Below, piece by piece: positions 7,263 through 15,512 of a DNA stretch of 64,000 nt. Position 1 is the first letter of the stretch. The number at the start of each line of letters is the position of its first letter. The notes beneath the pieces are model-generated. The model worked only from the letters and a program-made list of their open reading frames with translations. It had not been told where the DNA came from and ran no database searches. The DNA is taken from NCBI RefSeq assembly GCF_041435015.1, contig NZ_CP107989.1, positions 4,588,001-4,652,000 of the forward strand, written 5' to 3'. A program made the translations under genes and the position numbers. The DNA is from Streptomyces canus (GTDB taxonomy: Bacteria > Actinomycetota > Actinomycetes > Streptomycetales > Streptomycetaceae).

Positions 7263-7589
7263 TCAGCCGCAGCGCGAGGCGACGTAGCCGTCGCTGCCGG
7301 TGAGTACGTAGGCGTCCGAGACGAACTCGCCGTTGGCGATGTTGTCCCAGATGTTCGAGGTGCCGTACGGGCCGACAACCGAAGTCCCCGGCGTCTGGCA
7401 GTAGATCGCGACCTGCGCGCCCTCGGGGAGGACACGGACGATGCCGTACTGCGTGCCCGGGCCGCGGCGGACGTTGAGGCGGTAACCCGGTGCCACCGCG
7501 TAGTAGTGCACGGCCGCGGTCGCGGCAGCGGCTGTTGTGACGGACTTGCTCTCGCCGCTCTCGACTTCTTCCACGCGGTCAACAGACAT
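7263..7589 (-). CDS. SH3-like domain protein (paralogue of 6893-7206)
   Basis: Protein of 108 aa starting at ATG 7589, preceded by the strong ribosome site GGGGGAGGA. A single bacterial SH3-like domain covers residues about 30-108 (GYRLNVRRGPGTQYG, LPEGAQVAIYC, a C-terminal DGYVASRCG), with two cysteines that could pair. Unlike its tandem neighbour it has no clear signal peptide: the N-terminus is acidic (MSVDRVEEVESGESK) followed by a weak Ala-rich stretch. Such domains often bind cell-wall peptides, but export of this copy is doubtful. The two genes look like a local duplication. Confidence 0.75.
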   Translation of the reverse strand: MSVDRVEEVESGESKSVTTAAAATAAVHYYAVAPGYRLNVRRGPGTQYGIVRVLPEGAQVAIYCQTPGTSVVGPYGTSNIWDNIANGEFVSDAYVLTGSDGYVASRCG

Positions 7590-7771
7590 GAAAATCCTCC
7601 CCCGTTGGTCCCCATGACTGCCATGGGGTCCCGTTGATTCCCCTAAATCACGCCATGAAACACATGTACGCAACTCGCACGCGGAGACTAGCAAGCCGCC
7701 TCTGTCCCGTACGAGTCATCGACTAGGCTCCGTGCGTCGCGCGCGCGGACGATCAGCACGGGGGTGGTTCC

Positions 7772-9868
7772 ATGGCGCCACAGGGCAACACCGGAGCGGG
7801 CGCGGAAGCGGAACTTCCCGAGTACGCCGGTCACTACCGGCTGGAGTCATGCCTCGGCTCCGGTGGGATGGGCGTCGTACACGTCGCGCGCAGCACCTCG
7901 GGGATGAAGCTCGCGGTGAAGGTCGTCCATACCGAGTTCGCCAAGGACCCCGAGTTCAGGGGGCGCTTTCGGCAGGAGGTGGCCGCGGCCCGGAAGGTGA
8001 GCGGGGCGTTCACCGCGTCCGTCGTCGATGCCGATCCCGATGCCGAACGGCCCTGGATGGCCACACTGTTCATTCCCGGCCCGACCCTCTCGGACGAGGT
8101 GAAGCGGAACGGGCCCATGGCGCCCTCCGAGTTGCGCCGGCTGATGGCCGGGCTCGCCGAGGCGCTGCGCGACATCCATCGGGTCGGGGTGGTCCACCGG
8201 GATCTCAAGCCGAGCAATGTGCTGCTCGCCGAGGACGGGCCCAAGGTCATCGACTTCGGTATTTCTCGGCCAAAGGACAGCGAACTTCGCACCGAGACCG
8301 GGAAGTTGATCGGGACGCCGCCGTTCATGGCGCCGGAGCAGTTCCGTCGGCCCAGGGAGGTGGGACCCGCCGCCGACATCTTCGCGCTCGGATCGGTGAT
8401 GGTGCATGCGGCCACCGGGCGCGGGCCGTTCGACTCCGACAGTCCGTATGTCGTCGCCTACCAGGTCGTGCACGACGAGCCGGACCTGACGGGCGTACCG
8501 CAGAACCTCGCACCGCTCATCGTGCGGTGCCTCGCCAAGGAGCCCGAGGACCGGCCCACGCCCGACGAGTTGATGCGGGAGCTGCGGTCGGTCGCGGCCT
8601 CGTACGACACCCAGGCGTTCATACCGGCGCAGCGCACGGGTGATGTGCCGGTGCTTGAGCAAGAGGCCGAGGAGCCGGTACGCCGACCCGAGCGGCGCCT
8701 GCGCAGAAACGTGTTCCTCGCCGCCGGCGCACTTGCCCTTGTCGCGAGCGGAGTGTTCGCCTCGGTCCAGTTGCTCGGCGACGGACGGCCCACGCCGACG
8801 GACAGCGATACGCCCCGGGCGGGGGCGTCCGCGTTCCGCGCCTGGGAGGCGAAGCCCATGGCCGGGGGCACGGGTACGCCCCGGTGCTCGTACGGGGCGG
8901 GAAAGCTCTTCTGCGTGCGGGCGGGTCTGGTCTTCGCCCTCGATCCGACCGACGGCAGCCTGCTGTGGCGGTATGCGGCCGACACGAACCGGTGGAGCGT
9001 TCCGCCCGCCCTGTCCGGTGGCCTCCTGCTGCCGTTGGCCGATTACGGCAACCGTCTGGAGGCGCTCGATCCCGCCACGGGCCGGACGCGCTGGCAGCGG
9101 AACGTGCCGACGTACGACGGCGTGTGGTCGGCCGACGGCATGCTTCTGGTCACCCGCGCGGACGGGACGGTGACCGGCGTGGACAGCGCGTCCGGCGACA
9201 CCAGGTGGAGCAAGGAGATACCCGGCCACGCCACACCGTCGTTCTCCACGTTTCCCGGGGACCCGCTGCTGTACGTGACCAGCACGTCCGTCGACGAGTC
9301 GAGTACTCGGGTCACCGCCGTGGACGCGGCCACGGGTGACGTGCGGTGGGACGAACACCTCGACGGCGCGCTGACCCCGATCGGTTCGGAGAACGGATCC
9401 GTCTTCTTCCTCTCCGTCGACCAGGTCTACGACTACGCCAAGGCCGTGGTCCGCTACACCCCCGCCTCCGGAGCCACCCGGAAAGTGACCCTGCCCGTGC
9501 CTCGGCAGGGAGCCGAGGCCGCTGTGCACGACGGTGTCGTCTATGTGCTGGCCACCGCCGGAGCCCTGGAGGCCGTCGACGTCGACACGGGCCGGCAACT
9601 GTGGCACCTGGAGACGTCCGTGAGCCGGGGATCCGTCCCGGTCCCCGACGGCAGTCACGTCTTCGTCACCGCTTCCGACGGGCGGCTGCTCGCCGTGGAC
9701 GCGCGCAAGGGAACGCTCGCCGGGCAGACACCGGCACGGCTCGGCGCCAACGCGGGCGATGTGATCGCCACGCTGCCCCGGCCCGCTGTCGCCGATCACC
9801 ACATCTACGCCACCGCCCCCGACGGCACCGTCTTCGCCGTGGACGCCCGCAAGCCCTCGGACTGGTAG
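7772..9868 (+). CDS. Membrane Ser/Thr protein kinase with extracellular PQQ-like propeller
   Basis: Hanks-type kinase of 698 aa. The kinase domain is residues about 22-275: glycine loop GSGGMGVVH (29-37), Lys50 in AVKVV, catalytic HRDLKPSN (Asp144), DFG at 161-163 and the APE-type MAPEQ. A juxtamembrane linker leads to one transmembrane helix (about 313-335). The rest, about 345-698, is an outside beta-propeller with repeated DPTDGSLLWRY- and DSASGDTRWS-like units of PQQ/PknD type. The propeller presumably senses an envelope ligand that controls phosphorylation inside. ATG 7772 follows a modest GGGGGTGG site. Confidence 0.93.
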   Translation: MAPQGNTGAGAEAELPEYAGHYRLESCLGSGGMGVVHVARSTSGMKLAVKVVHTEFAKDPEFRGRFRQEVAAARKVSGAFTASVVDADPDAERPWMATLFIPGPTLSDEVKRNGPMAPSELRRLMAGLAEALRDIHRVGVVHRDLKPSNVLLAEDGPKVIDFGISRPKDSELRTETGKLIGTPPFMAPEQFRRPREVGPAADIFALGSVMVHAATGRGPFDSDSPYVVAYQVVHDEPDLTGVPQNLAPLIVRCLAKEPEDRPTPDELMRELRSVAASYDTQAFIPAQRTGDVPVLEQEAEEPVRRPERRLRRNVFLAAGALALVASGVFASVQLLGDGRPTPTDSDTPRAGASAFRAWEAKPMAGGTGTPRCSYGAGKLFCVRAGLVFALDPTDGSLLWRYAADTNRWSVPPALSGGLLLPLADYGNRLEALDPATGRTRWQRNVPTYDGVWSADGMLLVTRADGTVTGVDSASGDTRWSKEIPGHATPSFSTFPGDPLLYVTSTSVDESSTRVTAVDAATGDVRWDEHLDGALTPIGSENGSVFFLSVDQVYDYAKAVVRYTPASGATRKVTLPVPRQGAEAAVHDGVVYVLATAGALEAVDVDTGRQLWHLETSVSRGSVPVPDGSHVFVTASDGRLLAVDARKGTLAGQTPARLGANAGDVIATLPRPAVADHHIYATAPDGTVFAVDARKPSDW

Positions 9869-9895
9869 CGCTCAGAACAGGCGCGCGGCACAAAC

Positions 9896-9921
9896 GGGGC
9901 CGCCCCCGAAGGGACGGCCCC
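9896..9921. terminator. Hairpin between the convergent kinase and ilvD genes
   Basis: GGGGCCG (9896-9902) pairs with CGGCCCC (9915-9921), with an inner CCC/GGG around a CGAA loop. It lies between convergent stops with no clear T-run and could act in both directions. Confidence 0.6.
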
Positions 9922-9949
9922 AGGCTCTCGCGGAGTGAAGGAGGGAACC

Positions 9950-11803
9950 TCAGCCCAGCTTCGACACGTCCCGCACCGCGCCCTTGTCGGCGCTCGTGGC
10001 CATCGCCGCGTAGGCCCGCAACGCCGCCGAGACCTTGCGCTCGCGGTTCTTCGGGGCGTAGGCGCCGTCCAGTGCGGCCTCCCGGCGGGCCAGTTCCTCG
10101 TCGTCGACCAGGAGCTCGATCGACCGCCCGGGGATGTCGATGCGGATGCGGTCGCCGTCCTCGACGAGGGCGATGGTGCCGCCGGCCGCGGCCTCCGGGG
10201 AGGCGTGCCCGATGGACAGGCCGGACGTGCCGCCGGAGAAGCGACCGTCGGTGATCAGGGCGCAGGCCTTGCCGAGACCGCGGCCCTTCAGGTACGAGGT
10301 CGGGTAGAGCATCTCCTGCATACCGGGTCCGCCCTTGGGGCCCTCGTAGCGGATGACGACGACGTCGCCCTCCTTGACCTGCTGGGTGAGGATCTTCTGG
10401 ACGGCCTCCTCCTGCGACTCGCAGACCACCGCCGGGCCCTCGAACCGCCAGATCGACTCGTCCACACCGGCCGTCTTCACGACGCAGCCGTCGACCGCCA
10501 GGTTGCCCTTGAGGACCGCCAGGCCGCCGTCCTTGGAGTACGCGTGCTCGATGCTGCGGATGCAGCCCTCGGCGGCGTCCTCGTCCAGCGCCTCCCAGCG
10601 CTCCGACTGGGAGAAGGCCTCGGCGGAGCGGACACAGCCGGGGGCCGCGTGCCACAGCTCGAGCGCTTTCGCGGAAGGCGATCCTCCCCGGACGTCCCAC
10701 GTCTTCAGCCAGTCCGCCAGCGACGGGCTGTGGACCGAGTGCACGTCCTCGTTGAGCAGGCCCGCGCGGTGCAGTTCGCCCAGCAGCGCCGGGATGCCGC
10801 CCGCGCGGTGCACGTCCTCCATGTAGTACGTGCGGTTCTTCGCCACGTTCGGGGCGACCTTCGCCAGGCACGGGACACGGCGGGAGACCGCGTCGATCTC
10901 GGCGAGGCCGAAGGGGACCTCCGCCTCCTGGGCCGCCGCCAGCAGGTGCAGGATCGTGTTGGTCGAGCCGCCCATGGCGATGTCGAGGGCCATGGCGTTC
11001 TCGAAGGCCGCGAGGGTGGCGACGTTGCGCGGCAGAACCGTGTCGTCGTCCTGCTCGTAGTAGCGGCGGGTGATGTCCATGACCGTGTTGGCCGCGTCGA
11101 CGTACAGCTCCTTGCGGGCCGTGTGCGTCGCCAGGACCGAGCCGTTGCCGGGGAGCGAGAGGCCGATGGCCTCCGTGAGGCAGTTCATCGAGTTGGCCGT
11201 GAACATGCCGGAACAGCTGCCGCAGGTCGGGCAGGCGTTCTCCTCGATACGGAGCATGTCCTCGTCGGAGATCTTCTCGTTCACCGCGTCGGACATCGCG
11301 TCGACCAGGTCGAGGGTGCGGACCGTGCCGTCCACGAGGGTCGCGCGGCCGGACTCCATCGGGCCGCCCGAGACGAAGACCGTGGGGATGTTCAGCCGCA
11401 GCGCGGCGTTCAGCATGCCCGGGGTGATCTTGTCGCAGTTGGAGATGCAGATCAGGGCGTCGGCGCAGTGGGCCTCGACCATGTACTCCACCGAGTCCGC
11501 GATCAGGTCGCGGGAGGGGAGGCTGTAGAGCATTCCCCCGTGTCCCATCGCGATGCCGTCGTCGACGGCGATGGTGTTGAACTCGCGCGGGATGCCGCCG
11601 GCCTCGACGATCGCCTCGGAGACGATCCGGCCGACGGGCTGCAGGTGGGTGTGGCCCGGCACGAACTCCGTGAAGGAGTTGGCGACCGCGATGATCGGCT
11701 TGCGGCCGATGTCCGCACCGGGTACACCGGAGGCGCGCATAAGGGCGCGGGCGCCCGCCATGTTACGGCCGTGGGTGACTGTGCGGGACCTCAGCTCGGG
11801 CAT
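9950..11803 (-). CDS. ilvD: Dihydroxy-acid dehydratase
   Basis: Iron-sulfur dehydratase of 617 aa in valine, leucine and isoleucine synthesis (2,3-dihydroxy acid to 2-oxo acid). Conserved blocks seen are [40 protein letters not shown] (cluster cysteines) and [19 protein letters not shown]. Length is typical. The ATG follows GGAGCG at 7 nt. The leader immediately upstream holds a 22-bp direct repeat that may be regulatory. Confidence 0.97.
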   Translation of the reverse strand: MPELRSRTVTHGRNMAGARALMRASGVPGADIGRKPIIAVANSFTEFVPGHTHLQPVGRIVSEAIVEAGGIPREFNTIAVDDGIAMGHGGMLYSLPSRDLIADSVEYMVEAHCADALICISNCDKITPGMLNAALRLNIPTVFVSGGPMESGRATLVDGTVRTLDLVDAMSDAVNEKISDEDMLRIEENACPTCGSCSGMFTANSMNCLTEAIGLSLPGNGSVLATHTARKELYVDAANTVMDITRRYYEQDDDTVLPRNVATLAAFENAMALDIAMGGSTNTILHLLAAAQEAEVPFGLAEIDAVSRRVPCLAKVAPNVAKNRTYYMEDVHRAGGIPALLGELHRAGLLNEDVHSVHSPSLADWLKTWDVRGGSPSAKALELWHAAPGCVRSAEAFSQSERWEALDEDAAEGCIRSIEHAYSKDGGLAVLKGNLAVDGCVVKTAGVDESIWRFEGPAVVCESQEEAVQKILTQQVKEGDVVVIRYEGPKGGPGMQEMLYPTSYLKGRGLGKACALITDGRFSGGTSGLSIGHASPEAAAGGTIALVEDGDRIRIDIPGRSIELLVDDEELARREAALDGAYAPKNRERKVSAALRAYAAMATSADKGAVRDVSKLG

Positions 11804-11816
11804 CGTCGCTCGCTCC

Positions 11817-11860
11817 TTCAGAGACGGTCGTCAGAGACTTCAGAGACGGTCGTATGAGAC
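11817..11860. repeat. Two 22-bp direct repeats in the ilvD leader
   Basis: Copies at 11817-11838 and 11839-11860 match at 20 of 22 positions and share TTCAGAGACGGTCGT. They lie directly upstream of the ilvD ribosome site and could be a paired protein-binding site or part of the untranslated leader. Confidence 0.7.
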
Positions 11861-11939
11861 TTCTGACTGCTAACGAGCGTACGCCGGTCATCCAGGGGTC
11901 GGGACAAGGCGTCCGGCATGCGGGACGCACGTCTCGGAG

Positions 11940-12578
11940 TCAGGGCCCGGTCAGATGGCTCTGCACCACCGGGGCCACCCGCGCGATGATCTGCTCGATG
12001 TCCGTCGACTCCAGCGGCTCCACCTTGATCACATACCGCAGCATGGCCGTCCCCACCAGCTGCGCGGCCGCCAGTTCGGCCCGCAGCTCCGCGTCCGGCA
12101 CGTCCAGCTGGTCGGCGATGCGGCGCAGCAGCTGGGCGGCGACGAGGCGGCGGAAGACGGCGGCCGCGGTCTCGTTGGTCACGGCGGAGCGGACGATCGC
12201 CAGGATCGGCATGCGCGTCGCCGGGTTCTCCCACACGCCGAAGATGAAGCGGGTCAGACGCTCTCCGACGTCCTCCAGCGGACCCTCGTCGAGCGCGTCG
12301 GGCGCACTCAGCGCGGGCGCGGCGGCGACTTCCACGGCCGCCTCGAAGACCTGCTCCTTGGTGCCGAAGTAGTGGTGGACCAGGGCCGAGTCGACCCCGG
12401 CGGCCTTGGCGATCCCCCGAACGGACGTCTTCTCGTAGCCCCGCTCGGAGAACTCCTCACGGGCCGCGAGGAGGATCCGGTCGCGGGTACCGGCCGCGTC
12501 CGATTCCGTACGGCGGGGCCGGCCGCGCTTGCGGGCGGTGACGTCGCCGGTCGCCCGGGCGCTTTCGAGGTCGCTCAC
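11940..12578 (-). CDS. TetR-family transcriptional regulator
   Basis: Repressor-type regulator of 212 aa. After a basic tail (RKRGRPRRTE) the helix-turn-helix is at about residues 30-75 (RDRILLAAREEFSERGYEKT, VRGIAKAAGVDSALVHHYFG); the remainder is the helical ligand-binding domain. The GTG start is 31 bp downstream of the TIM-barrel gene on the same strand, so the two are probably cotranscribed. Target and ligand unknown. Confidence 0.92.
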   Translation of the reverse strand: MSDLESARATGDVTARKRGRPRRTESDAAGTRDRILLAAREEFSERGYEKTSVRGIAKAAGVDSALVHHYFGTKEQVFEAAVEVAAAPALSAPDALDEGPLEDVGERLTRFIFGVWENPATRMPILAIVRSAVTNETAAAVFRRLVAAQLLRRIADQLDVPDAELRAELAAAQLVGTAMLRYVIKVEPLESTDIEQIIARVAPVVQSHLTGP

Positions 12579-12609
12579 GGCCGGGGCGCCTTCACGGTCG
12601 CTCGGTTCC

Positions 12610-13434
12610 TCATCGCCGGGGCACCTTCACCGGCGAGGCCAGATGGAGGCGGGTGAAGGCCAGGGCCTCGGCGAGGTCGGCCTCACGTTCGGCGCCGGAC
12701 ATCGCGCGGCGGGTGTTGACCTCGATGACGACATGGCCGTCGAAGCCGCTCAGCGCGAGGCGCTCCAGGAGTTCGGCGCAGGGCTGGGCGCCGCGGCCGG
12801 GCACGAGGTGCTCGTCCTTCGCGGAGCCCTTGCCGTCGGCGAGGTGCACATGGCCGAGACGGTCCCCCATCCGGTCGACCATCTGCATCGCGTCGGTCCT
12901 GGAGGTCGCCGCGTGGCTGAGGTCGATCGTGAAGTGCCGGTAGTCGTCCTTGGTGACGTCCCAGTCGGGGGCGTAGGCGAGCATCTCGCGGTCGCGGTAG
13001 CGCCAGGGATACATGTTCTCGACGGCGAACCGTACGTCCGTCTCGTTCGCCATCCGCCAGATCCCGCTGACGAAGTCTCGGGCGTACTGGCGCTGCCAGC
13101 GGAACGGCGGGTGTACGACGACCGTGCTCGCGCCCAGCTTCTCGGCTGCCGCGCGGGCGCGCTGGAGCTTGACCCAGGGGTCCGTCGACCACACGCGCTG
13201 CGTGATGAGCAGGCAGGGGGCGTGCACGGCGAGTATGGGGATGCCGTGATAGTCGGAGAGGCGGCGCAAGGCCTCGATGTCCTGGCTGACCGGGTCGGTC
13301 CACACCATGACCTCGACGCCGTCGTATCCGAGGCGTGCGGCGATCTCGAAGGCCGTCGCCGTCGACTCCGGGTAGACGGAGGCCGTCGACAGGGCGACCT
13401 TCGCATCCGGGATCCGTACGACTGGCTCTGCCAT
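12610..13434 (-). CDS. Sugar phosphate isomerase/epimerase-like TIM-barrel protein
   Basis: Protein of 274 aa in the xylose-isomerase-like TIM-barrel (AP endonuclease 2) superfamily. Candidate metal ligands are Glu in FAVENMYPW, Asp/His in [28 protein letters not shown] and the C-terminal VVIEVNTRR. The reaction cannot be assigned from sequence alone. A TAATCT hexamer 7 nt upstream of the ATG indicates a leaderless message. The TetR gene follows directly. Confidence 0.82.
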   Translation of the reverse strand: MAEPVVRIPDAKVALSTASVYPESTATAFEIAARLGYDGVEVMVWTDPVSQDIEALRRLSDYHGIPILAVHAPCLLITQRVWSTDPWVKLQRARAAAEKLGASTVVVHPPFRWQRQYARDFVSGIWRMANETDVRFAVENMYPWRYRDREMLAYAPDWDVTKDDYRHFTIDLSHAATSRTDAMQMVDRMGDRLGHVHLADGKGSAKDEHLVPGRGAQPCAELLERLALSGFDGHVVIEVNTRRAMSGAEREADLAEALAFTRLHLASPVKVPRR

Positions 13435-13441
13435 GGGGGAC

Positions 13442-13447
13442 AGATTA
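13442..13447 (-). promoter_or_regulatory. Candidate -10 hexamer of the TIM-barrel gene
   Basis: TAATCT on the minus strand, 7 nt before the ATG at 13434. Confidence 0.55.
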
Positions 13448-13550
13448 CGGGTTGCCGTGGGTGGGGTGCGGGGTGCCCATTCGCCGTTGTGGTGATTGCC
13501 ACTGGGCGGGTGCGGGTGAGTCGGGGTTGTTCGCGCCGTTCCGCGCGCCC

Positions 13551-14492
13551 CTATATGCCCTGAACCGATCCCATATGGTCAAGTCTGCGCAGGATGACGC
13601 CCTCCCTCAGCGCCCAGGGGCAGATTTCCACCTTTTCCACACCGAACAAATCCATCGCGCCCTCGGCCACCAAGGCGCCCGCAAGGAGCTGGTTCGCCCG
13701 GCCCTCCGACACGCCCGGGAGTTCCGCCCGCTGGTCCGTCGTCATACCGGCCAGCCTCGGGACCCAGGCCTCCAGGGACTCGCGCTTCAGTTCGCGCTGG
13801 ACGTAGAGACCCTCCGTCGAGCGGGCCGCGCCCGCCAGACGGGCCAGCTGCTTGAAGGTCTTGGACGTGGCGACCACGTGGTCGGGTGCGCCGAAGCGGG
13901 CGAACTCGCCGACCGTACGGGCGATCTGGGCGCGCACGTGGCGTCGCAGGGCCCGGATGGCGTCCGGATCCGGGGGGTCTCCGGGGAGCCAGCCTGCCGT
14001 GAGGCGGCCCGCGCCCAGAGGGAGGGAGGCCACCGCGTCCGGTTCCTCGTCGATGCCGTAGGCGACCTCCAGGGAGCCGCCGCCGATGTCGAGGACCAGG
14101 AGCTTGCCCGCCGACCAGCCGAACCAGCGGCGGGCGGCGAGGAAGGTGAGGCGGGCCTCTTCGGCGCCGGTGACGACCTGGAGCTCGACGCCGGTTTCGG
14201 CCCGCACGCGCGCGAGGACGTCGTCGGCGTTGCTGGCCTCGCGGACGGCGGAGGTGGCGAACGGGAGCAGGTCCTCGACGCCCTTGTCCTCGGCGGCCTG
14301 GAGCGCGTCCTTGACGACCGAGACCAGCTTCTCGACGCCTTCGGGACCGATCGCCCCGGCCTCGTCGAGGAGTTGGGCAAGGCGCAGTTCCGCCTTGTGC
14401 GAGTGCGCGGGCAGGGGGCGGGCGCCGGGGTGTGCGTCCACCACCAGCAGATGCACCGTGTTCGATCCCACGTCGAGGACACCGAGTCTCAT
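13551..14492 (-). CDS. Ppx/GppA-family phosphatase (exopolyphosphatase-like)
   Basis: Protein of 313 aa in the ASKHA phosphotransferase fold. The phosphate-1 motif is [17 protein letters not shown] at residues 4-20, and the phosphate-2 motif is [14 protein letters not shown] near the middle. Family members hydrolyse polyphosphate or pppGpp; this is the short actinobacterial form lacking the extra C-terminal domain. There is no ribosome site before ATG 14492, but TAGCGT lies 7 nt upstream, as for a leaderless gene. Divergent from the Cys-rich gene, 71 bp away. Confidence 0.9.
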   Translation of the reverse strand: MRLGVLDVGSNTVHLLVVDAHPGARPLPAHSHKAELRLAQLLDEAGAIGPEGVEKLVSVVKDALQAAEDKGVEDLLPFATSAVREASNADDVLARVRAETGVELQVVTGAEEARLTFLAARRWFGWSAGKLLVLDIGGGSLEVAYGIDEEPDAVASLPLGAGRLTAGWLPGDPPDPDAIRALRRHVRAQIARTVGEFARFGAPDHVVATSKTFKQLARLAGAARSTEGLYVQRELKRESLEAWVPRLAGMTTDQRAELPGVSEGRANQLLAGALVAEGAMDLFGVEKVEICPWALREGVILRRLDHMGSVQGI

Positions 14493-14499
14493 GGAGGGA

Positions 14500-14505
14500 A
14501 CGCTA
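14500..14505 (-). promoter_or_regulatory. Candidate -10 hexamer of the Ppx/GppA gene
   Basis: TAGCGT on the minus strand, 7 nt before the ATG at 14492. Confidence 0.55.
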
Positions 14506-14551
14506 CTGCCAGCTGGGCGTTCGACTGTCTCCGGAGGGGCCTCGGGCGACT

Positions 14552-14557
14552 TACCCT
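14552..14557 (+). promoter_or_regulatory. Candidate -10 hexamer of the Cys-rich protein gene
   Basis: TACCCT, 6 nt before the GTG at 14564. Confidence 0.55.
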
Positions 14558-14563
14558 GGACGC

Positions 14564-15421
14564 GTGCCAAAGACGAAAAAGGTGAAGGACGACAAAACGG
14601 CCGAATCCGCCAGCGGTCCTTCGCGGGCGAAACCGCCGAAGCAGTCGCGGAAGGCCATGAAGGCTCTGAAGGCCGACGAGAAGGGGCTCGACTTCGCACG
14701 CGCGTGGGTGGAGTTCCCGGATCCGGCGGACGACGAGCAGGTCTTCCGCTGCGATCTGACATGGCTGACCTCTCGGTGGAACTGCATCTTCGGCAGCGGC
14801 TGCCAGGGCATCCAGGCGGGCCGGGCGGATGACGGGTGCTGCACGCTGGGTGCCCACTTCTCCGACGAGGACGACGAGAAGCGGGTCGCCGAGCATGTGG
14901 CGCGACTCACTCCGGACCTCTGGCAGCACCACGACGAGGGCACGGCCAACGGCTGGATCTCGCAGGACGAGGACGGTGACCGGCAGACCCGGCCCTTCCA
15001 GGGCTCCTGCATCTTCCAGAACCGGCCCGGCTTCGCGGGCGGCGCGGGCTGCTCGCTGCACATCCTGGCCCTGAAGGAGGGCCGTGAGCCGCTGGAGACC
15101 AAGCCGGACGTCTGCTGGCAGCTTCCGGTGCGGCGGACGTACGACTGGATCGACCGGCCCGACGACACGCGCGTGCTCCAGGTGTCGATCGGCGAGTACG
15201 ACCGGCGCGGCTGGGGTCCGGGCGGGCACGACCTGCACTGGTGGTGCACGTCGGCGACCTCGGCACACGGCGCCGGTGACCCGGTGTACGTCTCCTACCG
15301 CCCCGAACTGATCGAGCTGATGGGCAAGGCGGGCTACGACCGCCTCGTCGAGCTCTGCGAGGAGCGCCTGGCCTCCCAGCTGCCCCTGCTGGCACCGCAT
15401 CCGGCGGACCCGACCCACTGA
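14564..15421 (+). CDS. Conserved cysteine-rich protein of unknown function
   Basis: Protein of 285 aa starting at GTG 14564 (VPKTKK), supported by a TACCCT hexamer 6 nt upstream. A Lys-rich N-terminus (about 1-40) precedes a compact domain with nine cysteines: [39 protein letters not shown] and DVCWQL, followed by DLHWWCTS. The spacing suggests metal or Fe-S binding and is reminiscent of YkgJ/DUF3109-type proteins, but I cannot assign a function. Neighbours (Ppx/GppA, sigma-BACON) give no clear clue. Confidence 0.75.
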   Translation: MPKTKKVKDDKTAESASGPSRAKPPKQSRKAMKALKADEKGLDFARAWVEFPDPADDEQVFRCDLTWLTSRWNCIFGSGCQGIQAGRADDGCCTLGAHFSDEDDEKRVAEHVARLTPDLWQHHDEGTANGWISQDEDGDRQTRPFQGSCIFQNRPGFAGGAGCSLHILALKEGREPLETKPDVCWQLPVRRTYDWIDRPDDTRVLQVSIGEYDRRGWGPGGHDLHWWCTSATSAHGAGDPVYVSYRPELIELMGKAGYDRLVELCEERLASQLPLLAPHPADPTH

Positions 15422-15512
15422 GCGCCCTGCACCCCGACACAGCACACGCCGGCCCTTCCCTCCCGACATCACGCCCCCTGCCCACCGACGGGCCCCGGCT
15501 CTGCCGCATCCG

